In this document: piece after piece, positions 28,930 through 36,983 of the stretch | How the letters are laid out: each line of letters starts with the position of its first letter | How positions within the stretch are numbered: the first letter of the stretch is position 1 | Assembly: GCF_002760665.1 (NCBI RefSeq) | Contig: NZ_PDOB01000031.1 | Coordinates: 1-54,700, forward strand | From: Massilia psychrophila | GTDB lineage: Bacteria > Pseudomonadota > Gammaproteobacteria > Burkholderiales > Burkholderiaceae_D | Direction: 5' to 3' | Length of the DNA: 54,700 bases | Translations under genes and position numbers: made by a program | Notes under the pieces: generated by a model | What the model saw: only the letters and a program-made list of their open reading frames with translations | What the model was told of the DNA's origin: nothing | Databases searched by the model: none

Positions 28930-29523
28930 ATGGACCTCAAGGAAACCCGAATCGATGGCGAAGTGGCATTCGACGGCCGCTTCCTGAAAGTCACGCGCGA
29001 CCGGATTACTTTGCCCGACGGCGCCGAAACGTTCCGCGAATTCATCCGTCATCCTGGTGCGGTGGTGATCCTGCCGCTATTCGACGACAACAGCGTGCTG
29101 CTCGAACGGCAGTTCCGCTATCCGCTCGACAAGGTGTTCATCGAGTACCCGGCCGGCAAGATCGACCAGGGCGAAGACCACCTCGCGTGCGCCAAGCGCG
29201 AGCTGCAGGAAGAAACCGGTTACACGGCCAGCAACTGGGATTTTCTCTGCACCATCCACAACGCCATCGCTTACTCGGACGAGCACCTTGAACTGTACCT
29301 GGCGCGCGGACTGACCGCCGGCCCGGCCCGGCTCGACGACGGCGAGTTCCTCGAAACGTTCCGCGCCACCGTGCCCGAACTGCTCGAGATGGTGAGCAGC
29401 GGCCAGATCACCGACGTCAAGACCGTGATCGGCACCTTCTGGCTCGAAAAAATCATCGCCGGCAACTGGGCCCCGGGTAAAACCTGCCCGGCGCCGGTGA
29501 CGACGGCGCAGTCGCCCAGCTAG
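28930..29523 (+). CDS. Nudix hydrolase, ADP-ribose pyrophosphatase type
   Basis: A 197-residue enzyme. The Nudix box is GKIDQGEDHLACAKRELQEETGY at about residues 76-98, with the metal-binding REL.EE intact. The preceding FREFIRHPGAVVILPLFDD and FRYPLDKVFIEYPAG are typical of ADP-ribose pyrophosphatases (NudF/TrgB type), which split ADP-ribose into AMP and ribose 5-phosphate. I chose the ATG at 28930 with AGGAG 9 bases upstream; an in-frame TTG at 28924 lacks better support. It follows the DUF2818 gene by 22 bases. The exact substrate cannot be fixed from sequence. Confidence 0.9.
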   Translation: MDLKETRIDGEVAFDGRFLKVTRDRITLPDGAETFREFIRHPGAVVILPLFDDNSVLLERQFRYPLDKVFIEYPAGKIDQGEDHLACAKRELQEETGYTASNWDFLCTIHNAIAYSDEHLELYLARGLTAGPARLDDGEFLETFRATVPELLEMVSSGQITDVKTVIGTFWLEKIIAGNWAPGKTCPAPVTTAQSPS

Positions 29524-29834
29524 CGCCGAACGCATCGTCAATCAAGCCGTTAGTCAATGCTTGCCCGTACCTTGTGCATCTCCGCAGGTCCTTGCGCAGG
29601 AGATGAGCCACCTCAAGCCACGTCCCAACCATGCGCCGAAAGTGGAAATATTGGTTCGCTGCAAATTGAATCAGCTTATCGGACGGCCAATACGTCCTTT
29701 AAAACGCGACGCCGACACGGATAAGCCGCGGGTTATTGCTGACACACCGCAAGATTATGTCCGTTTCAGCAAAGTTTGCAAAGGTGAGTTACAGTGACTT
29801 GTCGGTCCGCCGAAACGCCACGGAAGATATCCGA
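29524..29834. other. AT-richer gap before ispD with a doubtful short frame
   Basis: This 311-base stretch is clearly less GC-rich than its flanks. A plus-strand open frame ends at 29797; it could start at TTG 29561 or ATG 29603 (a 64-residue product starting MSHLKPRPNHAPKVEI, basic, no signal or membrane segment). AGGAG touches the ATG at 29603 directly, which is too close for a normal ribosome site. I do not recognise the product and do not call it a gene. The ispD promoter should also lie here. Confidence 0.4.
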
Positions 29835-30548
29835 ATGAACTGCACCGCACCACGATACTTTGCCTTGATCCCCGCCGCCGGCGTCGGCGCGCGGATGGTC
29901 GCCGACGGCCCGAAACAATACATGTCCTTGGGCGGCAAGCCGATGTTGCGTCATGCGCTCGACGCCTTTCTCGCCAGCGAAAAAATCAGCCACGTTTTCG
30001 TGGCGGTGAGCGCGGGCGACCGCCAGATCGACGCGGTGGCACCAAGCCACGGCGTGACGGTGCTGCGCTGCGGCGGCGCCACCCGCATGGAATCGATCCG
30101 CAACGCGCTCGTTGTGATGGCGTCGGCCGTGCTCGACACCGACTGGGTGCTGGTACACGACGCCGCGCGGCCAGGGCTGGACCGCATGCTGATTGAAAAA
30201 CTGATCGCCGAAGTCGGCGTCCACCCGGTCGGCGGCCTGCTCGCGCTACCGGTGGTCGACACCGTCAAGCGCGCCGGCGCCGATTCTGCTGTTTTCGCCG
30301 TTGCCACCACTATTTCGCGCGACGCCCTGTGGCTGGCCCAGACCCCGCAGATGTTCCGCTACCGCCTGCTGCGCGACGCGCTCGACGCCGCCACCACCGC
30401 TGTCGACAGCGGCGCCATCACCGACGACGCCAGCGCCGTCGAAGCTTTCGGTCACGCGCCCATGCTGGTCGAAGGACATCCCCGCAATTTGAAAGTGACG
30501 CTGCCGCGCGACATCCGGATCGCCGAGATGTACCTGGCCGCGCCTTAA
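29835..30548 (+). CDS. ispD: 2-C-methyl-D-erythritol 4-phosphate cytidylyltransferase
   Basis: A 237-residue enzyme of the MEP isoprenoid pathway that makes CDP-methylerythritol from CTP. The CTP-binding N-terminus LIPAAGVGARMVADGPKQY and the later VHDAARPG and LAQTPQMFRY motifs are present. I chose the ATG at 29835; the frame is open upstream to 29736 but that part has no family resemblance. ispF begins 19 bases downstream, the usual pairing. Confidence 0.97.
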   Translation: MNCTAPRYFALIPAAGVGARMVADGPKQYMSLGGKPMLRHALDAFLASEKISHVFVAVSAGDRQIDAVAPSHGVTVLRCGGATRMESIRNALVVMASAVLDTDWVLVHDAARPGLDRMLIEKLIAEVGVHPVGGLLALPVVDTVKRAGADSAVFAVATTISRDALWLAQTPQMFRYRLLRDALDAATTAVDSGAITDDASAVEAFGHAPMLVEGHPRNLKVTLPRDIRIAEMYLAAP

Positions 30549-30567
30549 CCCTTTACTGTGAACTGAC

Positions 30568-31083
30568 ATGGCACTCGCATCCTACAACCTCGCACCGCCT
30601 TTCCGGATCGGCACCGGCTATGATTGCCACGCCCTCGTCGAGGGCCGCAAACTGGTCATCGGCGGGGTCACCATTCCGCACCGGCTCGGCCTGTTCGGCC
30701 ATTCGGACGCCGACGTGCTGCTGCACGCGATCATCGATTCGATGCTGGGCGCCGCGGCGCTGGGCGACATCGGCAAGCATTTTCCCGATACCGACCCGAT
30801 GTTCGCCGGCGCCGATTCGCGCACTCTGCTGCGCGAAGTGGCGCACCGCGTGATCGCCACCGGCTACACCATCGGCAACATCGACGCCACCATCATCGCC
30901 CAGGCGCCGAAGTTGGCGCCGTACATTGCGCAGATGGTGTCGCGCATCGCCGAAGACATCGGCGTGTCGCCGCAACAGGTCAACGTCAAGGCCAAGACGA
31001 ACGAAAAGCTTGGCTACCTGGGGCGCGAGGAGGGCATGGCGGCGGAGGCGATCTGCATGCTGATCAAGGCGCCGTCGGCATAG
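30568..31083 (+). CDS. ispF: 2-C-methyl-D-erythritol 2,4-cyclodiphosphate synthase
   Basis: A 171-residue trimeric zinc enzyme of the MEP pathway. [19 protein letters not shown] holds the Asp and His metal ligands, [20 protein letters not shown] the third ligand and active-site loop, and [14 protein letters not shown] the CDP-binding end. The N-terminus is about 10 residues longer than the E. coli enzyme ([12 protein letters not shown]), so a later start is possible but no better codon is seen. Confidence 0.97.
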   Translation: MALASYNLAPPFRIGTGYDCHALVEGRKLVIGGVTIPHRLGLFGHSDADVLLHAIIDSMLGAAALGDIGKHFPDTDPMFAGADSRTLLREVAHRVIATGYTIGNIDATIIAQAPKLAPYIAQMVSRIAEDIGVSPQQVNVKAKTNEKLGYLGREEGMAAEAICMLIKAPSA

Positions 31084-31152
31084 TTTTGTCGGTTTGCCGT
31101 CCGGGGAGGGCGGCACCGGAGTTCTGCGTCGCCGACTCGCGAAATATCATCT

Positions 31153-31181
31153 TTGCAACGCGTGTGTGTATGCACTATAAT
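31153..31181 (+). promoter_or_regulatory. Promoter and possible operator for the MarR-MFS operon
   Basis: TTGCAA (31153-31158) and TATAAT (31176-31181) are separated by exactly 17 bases, a near-consensus promoter with a predicted start near 31188. Downstream, GTGCAATTACAC (31198-31209) is an imperfect palindrome directly before the marR start, and TTGCAACG at the -35 is mirrored by CGTGCAA at 31196-31202. Autorepression by the MarR protein is likely but inferred. Confidence 0.7.
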
Positions 31182-31213
31182 CGCTCGGTTAAATACGTGC
31201 AATTACACTCATC

Positions 31214-31678
31214 ATGGCCGACACCGTCGACAAACCGCTCGGCTGCACCTGCTTCAAGCTGCGCAAACTGACGCGCACCATGTCGCGCCTGTACGACCAG
31301 CACCTGGCCGCGGTCGGCCTGAAGACCACCCAATACTCGGTGCTGACGAACGCCGCGCGCGAGCCGCTGCCGGTGGCCGAGTTGGCCGAGCGGCTCGGCG
31401 CCGAGCGCACCACGCTGACGCGCAACCTGAAGCCGCTGCTTGACGCGGGCTGGGTAACGCTCGAAGCCGGCGCCGACGGCCGCCAGCGCATCGTCACCAT
31501 CACCCATGCCGGCCGCGCCAAGGTGAAGCAGGCCTACGTTGCCTGGCGCGCCGCTCAGGACGCGCTCGAAGACCTGCTCGGCACCGCCACGGTGCGCGCC
31601 TTGCATGTGCAGCTCGACGCCACGCTCAATCAACTGACCCCACTGGTCGAGGAACTGCCGCATGCCCGCGCAGACTGA
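31214..31678 (+). CDS. MarR-family transcriptional regulator
   Basis: A 154-residue protein with a winged-helix domain at about residues 40-110: TQYSVLTNAAREPLPVAELAERLGAERTTLTRNLKPL is the helix-turn-helix and DGRQRIVTITHAGRAK the wing. Two Cys near the N-terminus (LGCTCFKL) could be redox-sensing or metal-binding, but that is speculative. The gene overlaps the MFS gene by 17 bases, so it very probably controls that exporter. A strong promoter with a palindrome lies just ahead. Confidence 0.92.
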   Translation: MADTVDKPLGCTCFKLRKLTRTMSRLYDQHLAAVGLKTTQYSVLTNAAREPLPVAELAERLGAERTTLTRNLKPLLDAGWVTLEAGADGRQRIVTITHAGRAKVKQAYVAWRAAQDALEDLLGTATVRALHVQLDATLNQLTPLVEELPHARAD

Positions 31679-32915
31679 AATGACGCCGCGCGCGGCGTGG
31701 CTGCTGATCCTTGCCGCCAGCGCGATCCTGATGATCACGATGGGCGCGCGCCTGACCACGGGGCTGTTCATGTCGCCCATAAATACCGCTACTGGCCTGG
31801 GGATCGCCTCGATCAGCTTCGCGCTGGCGGTGGGGCAGTTCGTGTGGGGCGCGGCGCAGCCGGTGTTTGGCGCCGTGGCCGACAAATACGGCTCGGCCAA
31901 GGTCATCGTCCTCGGCGCGCTGATGCTGGCGGCCGGCATGGCGCTGACACCCTTGGTCAGTTCGCAGTGGGGCCTGATGTTTACGATGGGGTTTCTCAGC
32001 GCTGCCGGCGCCGGCGCCGGCAGCTTTTCGATCCTGATCGGCGCCACCGCGCAGCGCCTGCCGGCAGCGCGCCGTCCGTTCGCGGCCGGCTTCATCAACG
32101 CCGGCGGCTCGTTCGGCCAGTTCGTGTTCGCGCCGCTGATGCAAACCATCATCAGCAGCGCGGGCTGGGTCTACGCGATGTTGACGATGGCCGCGGCCAC
32201 CTTGCTGACGATCCCGCTGGCCTGGCCGCTGCGCCGCTCGGCCGGCGCCAAGACGGCCGCAGGGGCTGCCGCCGCGAAGCATGTCGAAGCGCCAGGCATG
32301 GGCCTGGGCAAACAAATAAAGATCGCCTTGCGCGACCGCAGCTACCTGTTCCTGCATGCCGGGTTCTTTACCTGCGGCTTTCACATCGCCTTTCTCGTTA
32401 CCCACCTGCCGGGCGAGGTCGCGCTGTGCGGTTTGTCGGCCGGCGTATCGGCCACCGCGCTGGCGCTGATTGGTCTTTTCAATATCGCCGGCAGCCTCAC
32501 CGCCGGCGCGCTGTCGACCCGCTACCGCATGAAATCCCTGCTGGCCGTGATGTACGCCAGCCGTGCGGTCATCATCGTGATGTACCTGCTGGCGCCGAAG
32601 ACAGCAATGACGTTCTATCTCTTCGCCGGCGCGCTCGGCTTCACCTGGCTGGCCACGGTGCCGCCCACCGCCGGCCTGGTCGGAAAACTGTTCGGCACGC
32701 GCTACCTGTCGACGCTGTTCGGCCTGACCCTGCTGTCGCACCAGGTCGGCGGCTTCCTCGGCGCCTGGCTGGGCGGGCTGTCGTTCGTGCGCTTCGGCGA
32801 CTACACCTGGATGTGGTATGCCGACATCGTGCTGGCGCTCGGCGCCGCGCTCATCAACCTGCCGATCCGCGAAGCGCACATAGTGCGTGCGCCGGCGGCA
32901 GTCATAAAGGCGTAG
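31662..32915 (+). CDS. MFS transporter, 12-helix type
   Basis: A 417-residue inner-membrane protein with 12 predicted helices and a central cytoplasmic loop at about residues 190-225. The motif-A-like sequence between helices 2 and 3 reads GAVADKYGSAKVIV. It resembles the CynX/OFA-like branch of the superfamily, but substrate specificity cannot be read from sequence. Two starts are possible: ATG 31662 (inside marR) or ATG 31680, which follows the marR stop by one base; the protein is complete with either. Co-transcription with marR suggests efflux of, or response to, a small aromatic or anionic compound. Confidence 0.88.
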   Translation: MPAQTEMTPRAAWLLILAASAILMITMGARLTTGLFMSPINTATGLGIASISFALAVGQFVWGAAQPVFGAVADKYGSAKVIVLGALMLAAGMALTPLVSSQWGLMFTMGFLSAAGAGAGSFSILIGATAQRLPAARRPFAAGFINAGGSFGQFVFAPLMQTIISSAGWVYAMLTMAAATLLTIPLAWPLRRSAGAKTAAGAAAAKHVEAPGMGLGKQIKIALRDRSYLFLHAGFFTCGFHIAFLVTHLPGEVALCGLSAGVSATALALIGLFNIAGSLTAGALSTRYRMKSLLAVMYASRAVIIVMYLLAPKTAMTFYLFAGALGFTWLATVPPTAGLVGKLFGTRYLSTLFGLTLLSHQVGGFLGAWLGGLSFVRFGDYTWMWYADIVLALGAALINLPIREAHIVRAPAAVIKA

Positions 32916-32918
32916 GCG

Positions 32919-33227
32919 ATGGCGCGCGACAGCTGGGCGTACCGCGACGTGGCGGTGGAATCGGTCATTGACCCGCGCAGCGGCCAATTGCAGATCCGGC
33001 CGATGGCGGGGCAAGCGTTCGCGCCTTCGCTGCCGGTGCATTGTTCGCGCCGATTGACCGACCTGGCGCGCTACCGGGCAGGGACCCGCTTCCTGCTGTC
33101 GGCCAAGCTGACCGACCGCCTGGGAGGACCGCAATTCCTGTATGCCTATCATGGCGACCCGGTAATTGTGCTGTCGACGGCGGAAGCAAAATTGTTTCTC
33201 GCGGCGTTTCGGCGCGGGCGCATCTGA
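32919..33227 (+). CDS. Unknown small protein after the MFS gene
   Basis: A 102-residue basic protein with no signal peptide or membrane segment. It reads like a compact alpha/beta domain (AYRDVAVESVIDPRSGQLQI, RYRAGTRFLLSAKLTDRLGG, FLYAYHGDPVIVLSTAEA). AAGG lies upstream of the ATG, and it starts 3 bases after the MFS stop, so it belongs to the marR-MFS transcript. Codon use matches the neighbours, which supports a real gene. I do not recognise the family. Confidence 0.65.
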   Translation: MARDSWAYRDVAVESVIDPRSGQLQIRPMAGQAFAPSLPVHCSRRLTDLARYRAGTRFLLSAKLTDRLGGPQFLYAYHGDPVIVLSTAEAKLFLAAFRRGRI

Positions 33228-33252
33228 CCGCTGTGTTTGCGGAAATCGCGCG

Positions 33253-33272
33253 CCATAGGCTGTATACTATGG
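33253..33272 (+). promoter_or_regulatory. Inverted repeat over a possible promoter of the adaptor gene
   Basis: CCATAG (33253-33258) and CTATGG (33267-33272) form a perfect inverted repeat with an 8-base spacer. It overlaps TATACT (33263-33268), a plausible -10 element; a -35-like TTGCGG lies at 33237 but at a poor 20-base spacing. The layout is that of a repressor operator covering a promoter for the adaptor/outer-membrane gene pair starting at 33301. Confidence 0.5.
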
Positions 33273-33300
33273 GCAATTTTCTCGATGCGGTGTTGATGCG

Positions 33301-34590
33301 ATGACTGATGTGATGCCTGATGTTAAAAACGATCGAATGAAGCCGCCGCTGGCGGTTCCCGCGCGCCCGGCCCAGCCACTGCGCCGCCGTAGCCTTGGCG
33401 CCGTGTTGTCGCTGGCGATCATCCTCAGCGGTGGCGTCGTGCTGGCGCAGGTGCTGCAGTCGCCGCCGCCGCCTTTGGCGCCGGCGCTGGTGATCGCGCC
33501 GGTCGTGGCCGCACCGATCCCGGTCAAGCTCGATACCGTGACGGTCCAGCGCGGCAATATCCAGGAAACCGTGGCCGCCAGCGGCAAGCTGCAATTGTAC
33601 AAATATGCCGACGCGTACGCGCAGACCACCGGCCAGGTCAAGGAAGTGCTGGTGGCGGTTGGCGACACCGTCAAAGCTAACAGCCTGCTGCTCGAAATCA
33701 GCCCGATCCTGCAACCGACCAAGGCGGAAAACAATCGCGCCCAGATGGCAAGGATGCAGGCCGAACTGGCCGACCAGCGCGCCCAGTTCGACTTTGCCGA
33801 GCTGCAGTTCAAGCGCCAGAGCCAGCTCAAGGCGCAGAACGCCACGCGCGAGGACGCCTTCGAATCGAGCCGCATGAACGTGTCGTCGGCGCGGGCGCGG
33901 GTCGATGCGATCGATGCCCAGATCCGCCAGTTGGAGGCGACGCTGAAAATCGAGGAAGACAGCCGCAAGCAGACGCAGGTGGCCGCGCCGATTTCCGGCA
34001 CCGTCGTCACGCTGAACGTGCGCGACGGTCAGATGGTCAGCGCGGCGCAGCCGGCTTCGCCCCTGATGCGCATCGCCGACCTGTCGAAGCTGACGGTGGC
34101 CGCGCGCGTGGCCGAAAATGACGTGACGCGCCTGCGCGCCGGCATGCAAGCCAATTTCACCACCCCGGGCTATCCCGGCCGGCACTGGTCCGGCAAGCTG
34201 CGCCAGGTGATTCCGGTAGCGGCGGAGACCAGCGGCGAGCAGGGCAGGCAGGCGTTCTACATCGTCTTGTTCGAAGTGAACAATGTCAACCGCGAGCTGA
34301 TGAGCGGCATGAGCACCCAGGTGCAGTTCGTCGTGGCGCAGGCGCAAAACGCGCTGCTGTTGCCGGCCCGCGCCCTCGGCGCACCGGACGCCAGTGGTTT
34401 TCATACTGTCAACCTGCTTGACGCGCAGCGCCGTCCGAGCGCGCGCAAGTTCAAAATCGGCCTGCGCAACGCGCGCGAGGTGCAGGTGCTTTCAAGCCTG
34501 GCCGAGGGCGACCAGGTGCTGGTCGGACCAATGCCTGCGTTGGCCTTGCACACCGCCGCCAAACCGGCCGCGGCGCCGGTGGCGCGCTGA
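33301..34590 (+). CDS. MacA/HlyD-like efflux periplasmic adaptor
   Basis: A 429-residue membrane-fusion protein. A cytoplasmic basic N-terminus (residues 1-32) precedes one membrane anchor (about 33-50) and a Pro-rich linker. Then come half of the lipoyl domain (NIQETVAASGKLQLYKYADA, GQVKEVLVAVGDTVKANSLLLEI), an alpha-helical hairpin at about 140-225, the second lipoyl half (VAAPISGTVVTLNVRDGQMV) and a beta-barrel. The layout is closest to MacA-type adaptors. MacA normally works with the ABC transporter MacB, but the next gene is an outer-membrane factor and no pump gene is nearby. Confidence 0.9.
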   Translation: MTDVMPDVKNDRMKPPLAVPARPAQPLRRRSLGAVLSLAIILSGGVVLAQVLQSPPPPLAPALVIAPVVAAPIPVKLDTVTVQRGNIQETVAASGKLQLYKYADAYAQTTGQVKEVLVAVGDTVKANSLLLEISPILQPTKAENNRAQMARMQAELADQRAQFDFAELQFKRQSQLKAQNATREDAFESSRMNVSSARARVDAIDAQIRQLEATLKIEEDSRKQTQVAAPISGTVVTLNVRDGQMVSAAQPASPLMRIADLSKLTVAARVAENDVTRLRAGMQANFTTPGYPGRHWSGKLRQVIPVAAETSGEQGRQAFYIVLFEVNNVNRELMSGMSTQVQFVVAQAQNALLLPARALGAPDASGFHTVNLLDAQRRPSARKFKIGLRNAREVQVLSSLAEGDQVLVGPMPALALHTAAKPAAAPVAR

Positions 34591-36014
34591 TGGCGCGCCC
34601 GATCGCCCGGCTCGGCATGGGCATTCGCATTGGTATCAGCTGCGCCGTGCTGGCCGGCTGCGCCCAGACCATGCCGCCGGCGCCGGCGCCGGCGGTGGCG
34701 ATGCCGGCCGGCTGGGCGCCGGGCGAGACCGCGTACGGCAGCCAGGGGCTTGACCCCGCATGGTGGAACCGCTTCGGCAGCGCGGAACTGGCGCGCCTGG
34801 TGCGGCAAGGGCAGGCCAGCAACCTCGAGCTTGCCGCGGCGCTGTCGCGGGTGCGCCAGGCCGAGGCGCAGGCGCGCATCGCCGGCGTGGCGCTGTTGCC
34901 GACGGTCGACTTCGGCGGCGGTGCCGACCGCGAGCTACTGATTGGCAGTGGCAGCTCCGGCATGTCGGCCAGTGCTCAATTGCAGGTCGCCTACGAAGTC
35001 GATTTTTGGGGCAAGAACAAGGCCGGCGTGGCCGCCGCCGCCGCCGCCCTCGACGCCAACCGCGAGGACCGCCAGACGGTGGCGCTGACCGTCACCAGCG
35101 CCATCGTCTCGACCTACCTGCAGGTGCTGTCGCTGCGCGACCGGCTGGAAGCGGCGCGCGCCCACGTCGCCAATGCCGAGCATGTGCTGGTACTGGTGAA
35201 GGCGCAAAAGAGCGCCGGATCGGCTTCGCCGCTGGACCTGGCGCGCCAGCGCTCGGTCGTCGCCGGCCAGAAGGCGGCGATCCCGGACTTGCAGCAGCAG
35301 GCGCGCGAGGCGCAGTCGGCGCTGGCGATCTTGCTGGGACGCGCGCCGCAGTCGTTCAAGGTCGGCGACCAGGGTTTGGAAACCATCGACCTGCCTGACG
35401 TGACGGCCGGCCTGCCGTCCGACCTGCTGGCGCGCCGGCCCGACATTCGCCGCGCCGAGGCCAACCTGGCCGAGGCCGACGCCAACGTCGCGGTGGCGCG
35501 CGCGGCGCTGTTCCCCAACATCCGCCTGACCGGCGCTCTGGGCGCCCAAAGCAGCGCCTTGCTGTCGCTGCTCAATGCGCCGAACCTGCTGGCCAATGTC
35601 AGCGCTTCCGTGCTGGTGCCGATCTTCGACGCCGGCCGCCTGAAGACCGAGCGCGACCTGGCCATCGCCAGGAAGCAGGAACTGGTGCAGGTGTATCGCG
35701 CGGCCGTGATAGGCGCCCTGGCGGAAGTGGGCATCGTGCTCGGCCAGATTCGCAGCCTGGATGAGCAAAGCCGGCTCAAGAAGGTCGAACTGGAAGAGAC
35801 CAGGCTGGCGTTCGACCTGTCCGAAATCCGCTACAAGGTGGGCGCCGAGGATTTGATGACGGTGCTCGATACCCAGCGCGCGCTAGCCGACGTGCAAAAT
35901 GAACTGGGCATTTTGAAACTCAAACGCCTGCAGGCCACAGTGTCGCTGTTCAAGGCGCTGGGCGGCGGCTGGCACGCCGATGCACCGGCCGGGGCCGTGG
36001 TGACGGCGAAGTGA
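34590..36014 (+). CDS. TolC/NodT-family outer-membrane efflux lipoprotein
   Basis: A 474-residue outer-membrane factor. The signal peptide ends in the lipobox LAGC (about residue 25). Two outer-membrane efflux repeats cover about 70-255 and 270-460, with the NodT-type sequences GLDPAWWNRFGSAELARLV, LLARRPDIRRAEANLAEADANVAVARA and GALGAQSSALLSLL. The start shares one base with the adaptor stop (TGATG), so the two are translationally coupled and surely form one export path across the outer membrane. Confidence 0.93.
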   Translation: MARPIARLGMGIRIGISCAVLAGCAQTMPPAPAPAVAMPAGWAPGETAYGSQGLDPAWWNRFGSAELARLVRQGQASNLELAAALSRVRQAEAQARIAGVALLPTVDFGGGADRELLIGSGSSGMSASAQLQVAYEVDFWGKNKAGVAAAAAALDANREDRQTVALTVTSAIVSTYLQVLSLRDRLEAARAHVANAEHVLVLVKAQKSAGSASPLDLARQRSVVAGQKAAIPDLQQQAREAQSALAILLGRAPQSFKVGDQGLETIDLPDVTAGLPSDLLARRPDIRRAEANLAEADANVAVARAALFPNIRLTGALGAQSSALLSLLNAPNLLANVSASVLVPIFDAGRLKTERDLAIARKQELVQVYRAAVIGALAEVGIVLGQIRSLDEQSRLKKVELEETRLAFDLSEIRYKVGAEDLMTVLDTQRALADVQNELGILKLKRLQATVSLFKALGGGWHADAPAGAVVTAK

Positions 36015-36096
36015 GGAAACCGCCGCCAATTTTGAAAATGATGCAAAATAGGCAGCAGAATGCATGCATCACCCACTGACTCAGCAAAGGAAGAAT

Positions 36097-36648
36097 ATGG
36101 CTACTCGTAAAATCGCAGTCATCGTCGGCAGCCTGCGCAAGGAATCGTTCAGCCGTAAAGTCGCCAAGACCTTGATGCTGCTGGCGCCGTCGACGCTCGA
36201 AATGGAAATCGTCGAGATCGGCCAGCTGCCGCTGTACAACCAGGACGACGATGACGCGCCGCCGGCGCTCTATACGGAGTTCCGCGCCAAAATCATGGAG
36301 TTCGACGGTGTGCTGTGGGTCACGCCCGAGTACAACCGGTCGGTGCCGGGCGTTCTGAGAAACGCCATCGACGTCGGTTCGCGCCCGTATGGCCAGAGCG
36401 CGTGGAGCGGCAAGCCGTGCGGCGTGGTCAGCGTGTCGCCCAGCGCCAGCGGCGCGTTCGGCGCCAACCACCATCTGCGCCAGTCGCTGGTGTTTCTCAA
36501 CATGCCGGCAATGCAGCAGCCGGAAGCCTACATCGGCAACGCCGACAAGCTGTTCGATGGCGACAAGCTGAACAATGAATCGACCGAAAAATTTTTGCAG
36601 GGCTTCATCGACGCCTTCGCCAGCTGGGTCGAGCGTCACGCCGATTGA
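36097..36648 (+). CDS. NADPH-dependent FMN reductase
   Basis: A 183-residue flavodoxin-like protein. The FMN phosphate loop is IVGSLRKESFSRKVA near the start, and WVTPEYNRSVPGVLRNAIDVGSRP is the diagnostic second motif of the chromate/azo/FMN-reductase family (ChrR/YieF-like). It probably reduces FMN or quinones with NADPH in the cytoplasm. I used the ATG at 36097, with an AAGGAAG ribosome site; an in-frame start at 36064 is weaker. Confidence 0.93.
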   Translation: MATRKIAVIVGSLRKESFSRKVAKTLMLLAPSTLEMEIVEIGQLPLYNQDDDDAPPALYTEFRAKIMEFDGVLWVTPEYNRSVPGVLRNAIDVGSRPYGQSAWSGKPCGVVSVSPSASGAFGANHHLRQSLVFLNMPAMQQPEAYIGNADKLFDGDKLNNESTEKFLQGFIDAFASWVERHAD

Positions 36649-36659
36649 TCTGCAGATTG

Positions 36660-36983
36660 ATCAGGTTTCGGTCTCGCGCCCACCCAGCACCAGCGCGGTG
36701 AGCGCGAACAGTACGGCACCGACGCTGGCGGCGAGCAGCATCGCGTGCCACTGCAGCGCCGGGTCGCTGCCGTTGGCCACCACCAAAAAATAGTTCCACG
36801 GGTACCAGGCCAGTGTTCGAAGATGGCGATCTCGATGACGACCCTGGTGGCCACGATGCCCGGGACCAGCGGCAGCATCAAGTTGCGCAGGCGCCAGCTG
36901 ATGGCACGCTGGATCTGCAGAATCGGTATGCAGGCCGGCGATATCTCACGATGCCGTGACCACAATCGCCTCGTCACCTCCAC
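36660..36983 (-). pseudogene. Remnant of an unidentified membrane-protein gene
   Basis: Two minus-strand frames hold clear membrane-protein sequence that must once have been one gene. One frame (about 36830-36930) reads RNLMLPLVPGIVATRVVIEI; the other (36660-36819) reads LAWYPWNYFLVVANGSDPAL followed by a hydrophobic helix LLAASVGAVLFALTALVL and ends GGRETET-stop. A frameshift between them near 36820 and the absence of a sensible 5' half show decay. I could not name the family. Confidence 0.65.

Noticed and set aside
29603-29797. A 64-codon frame upstream of ispD as a definite gene
   Set aside because: The AGGAG touches the start codon, the product is not recognisable, and composition is unlike neighbouring genes; it is kept only as a note on the gap.
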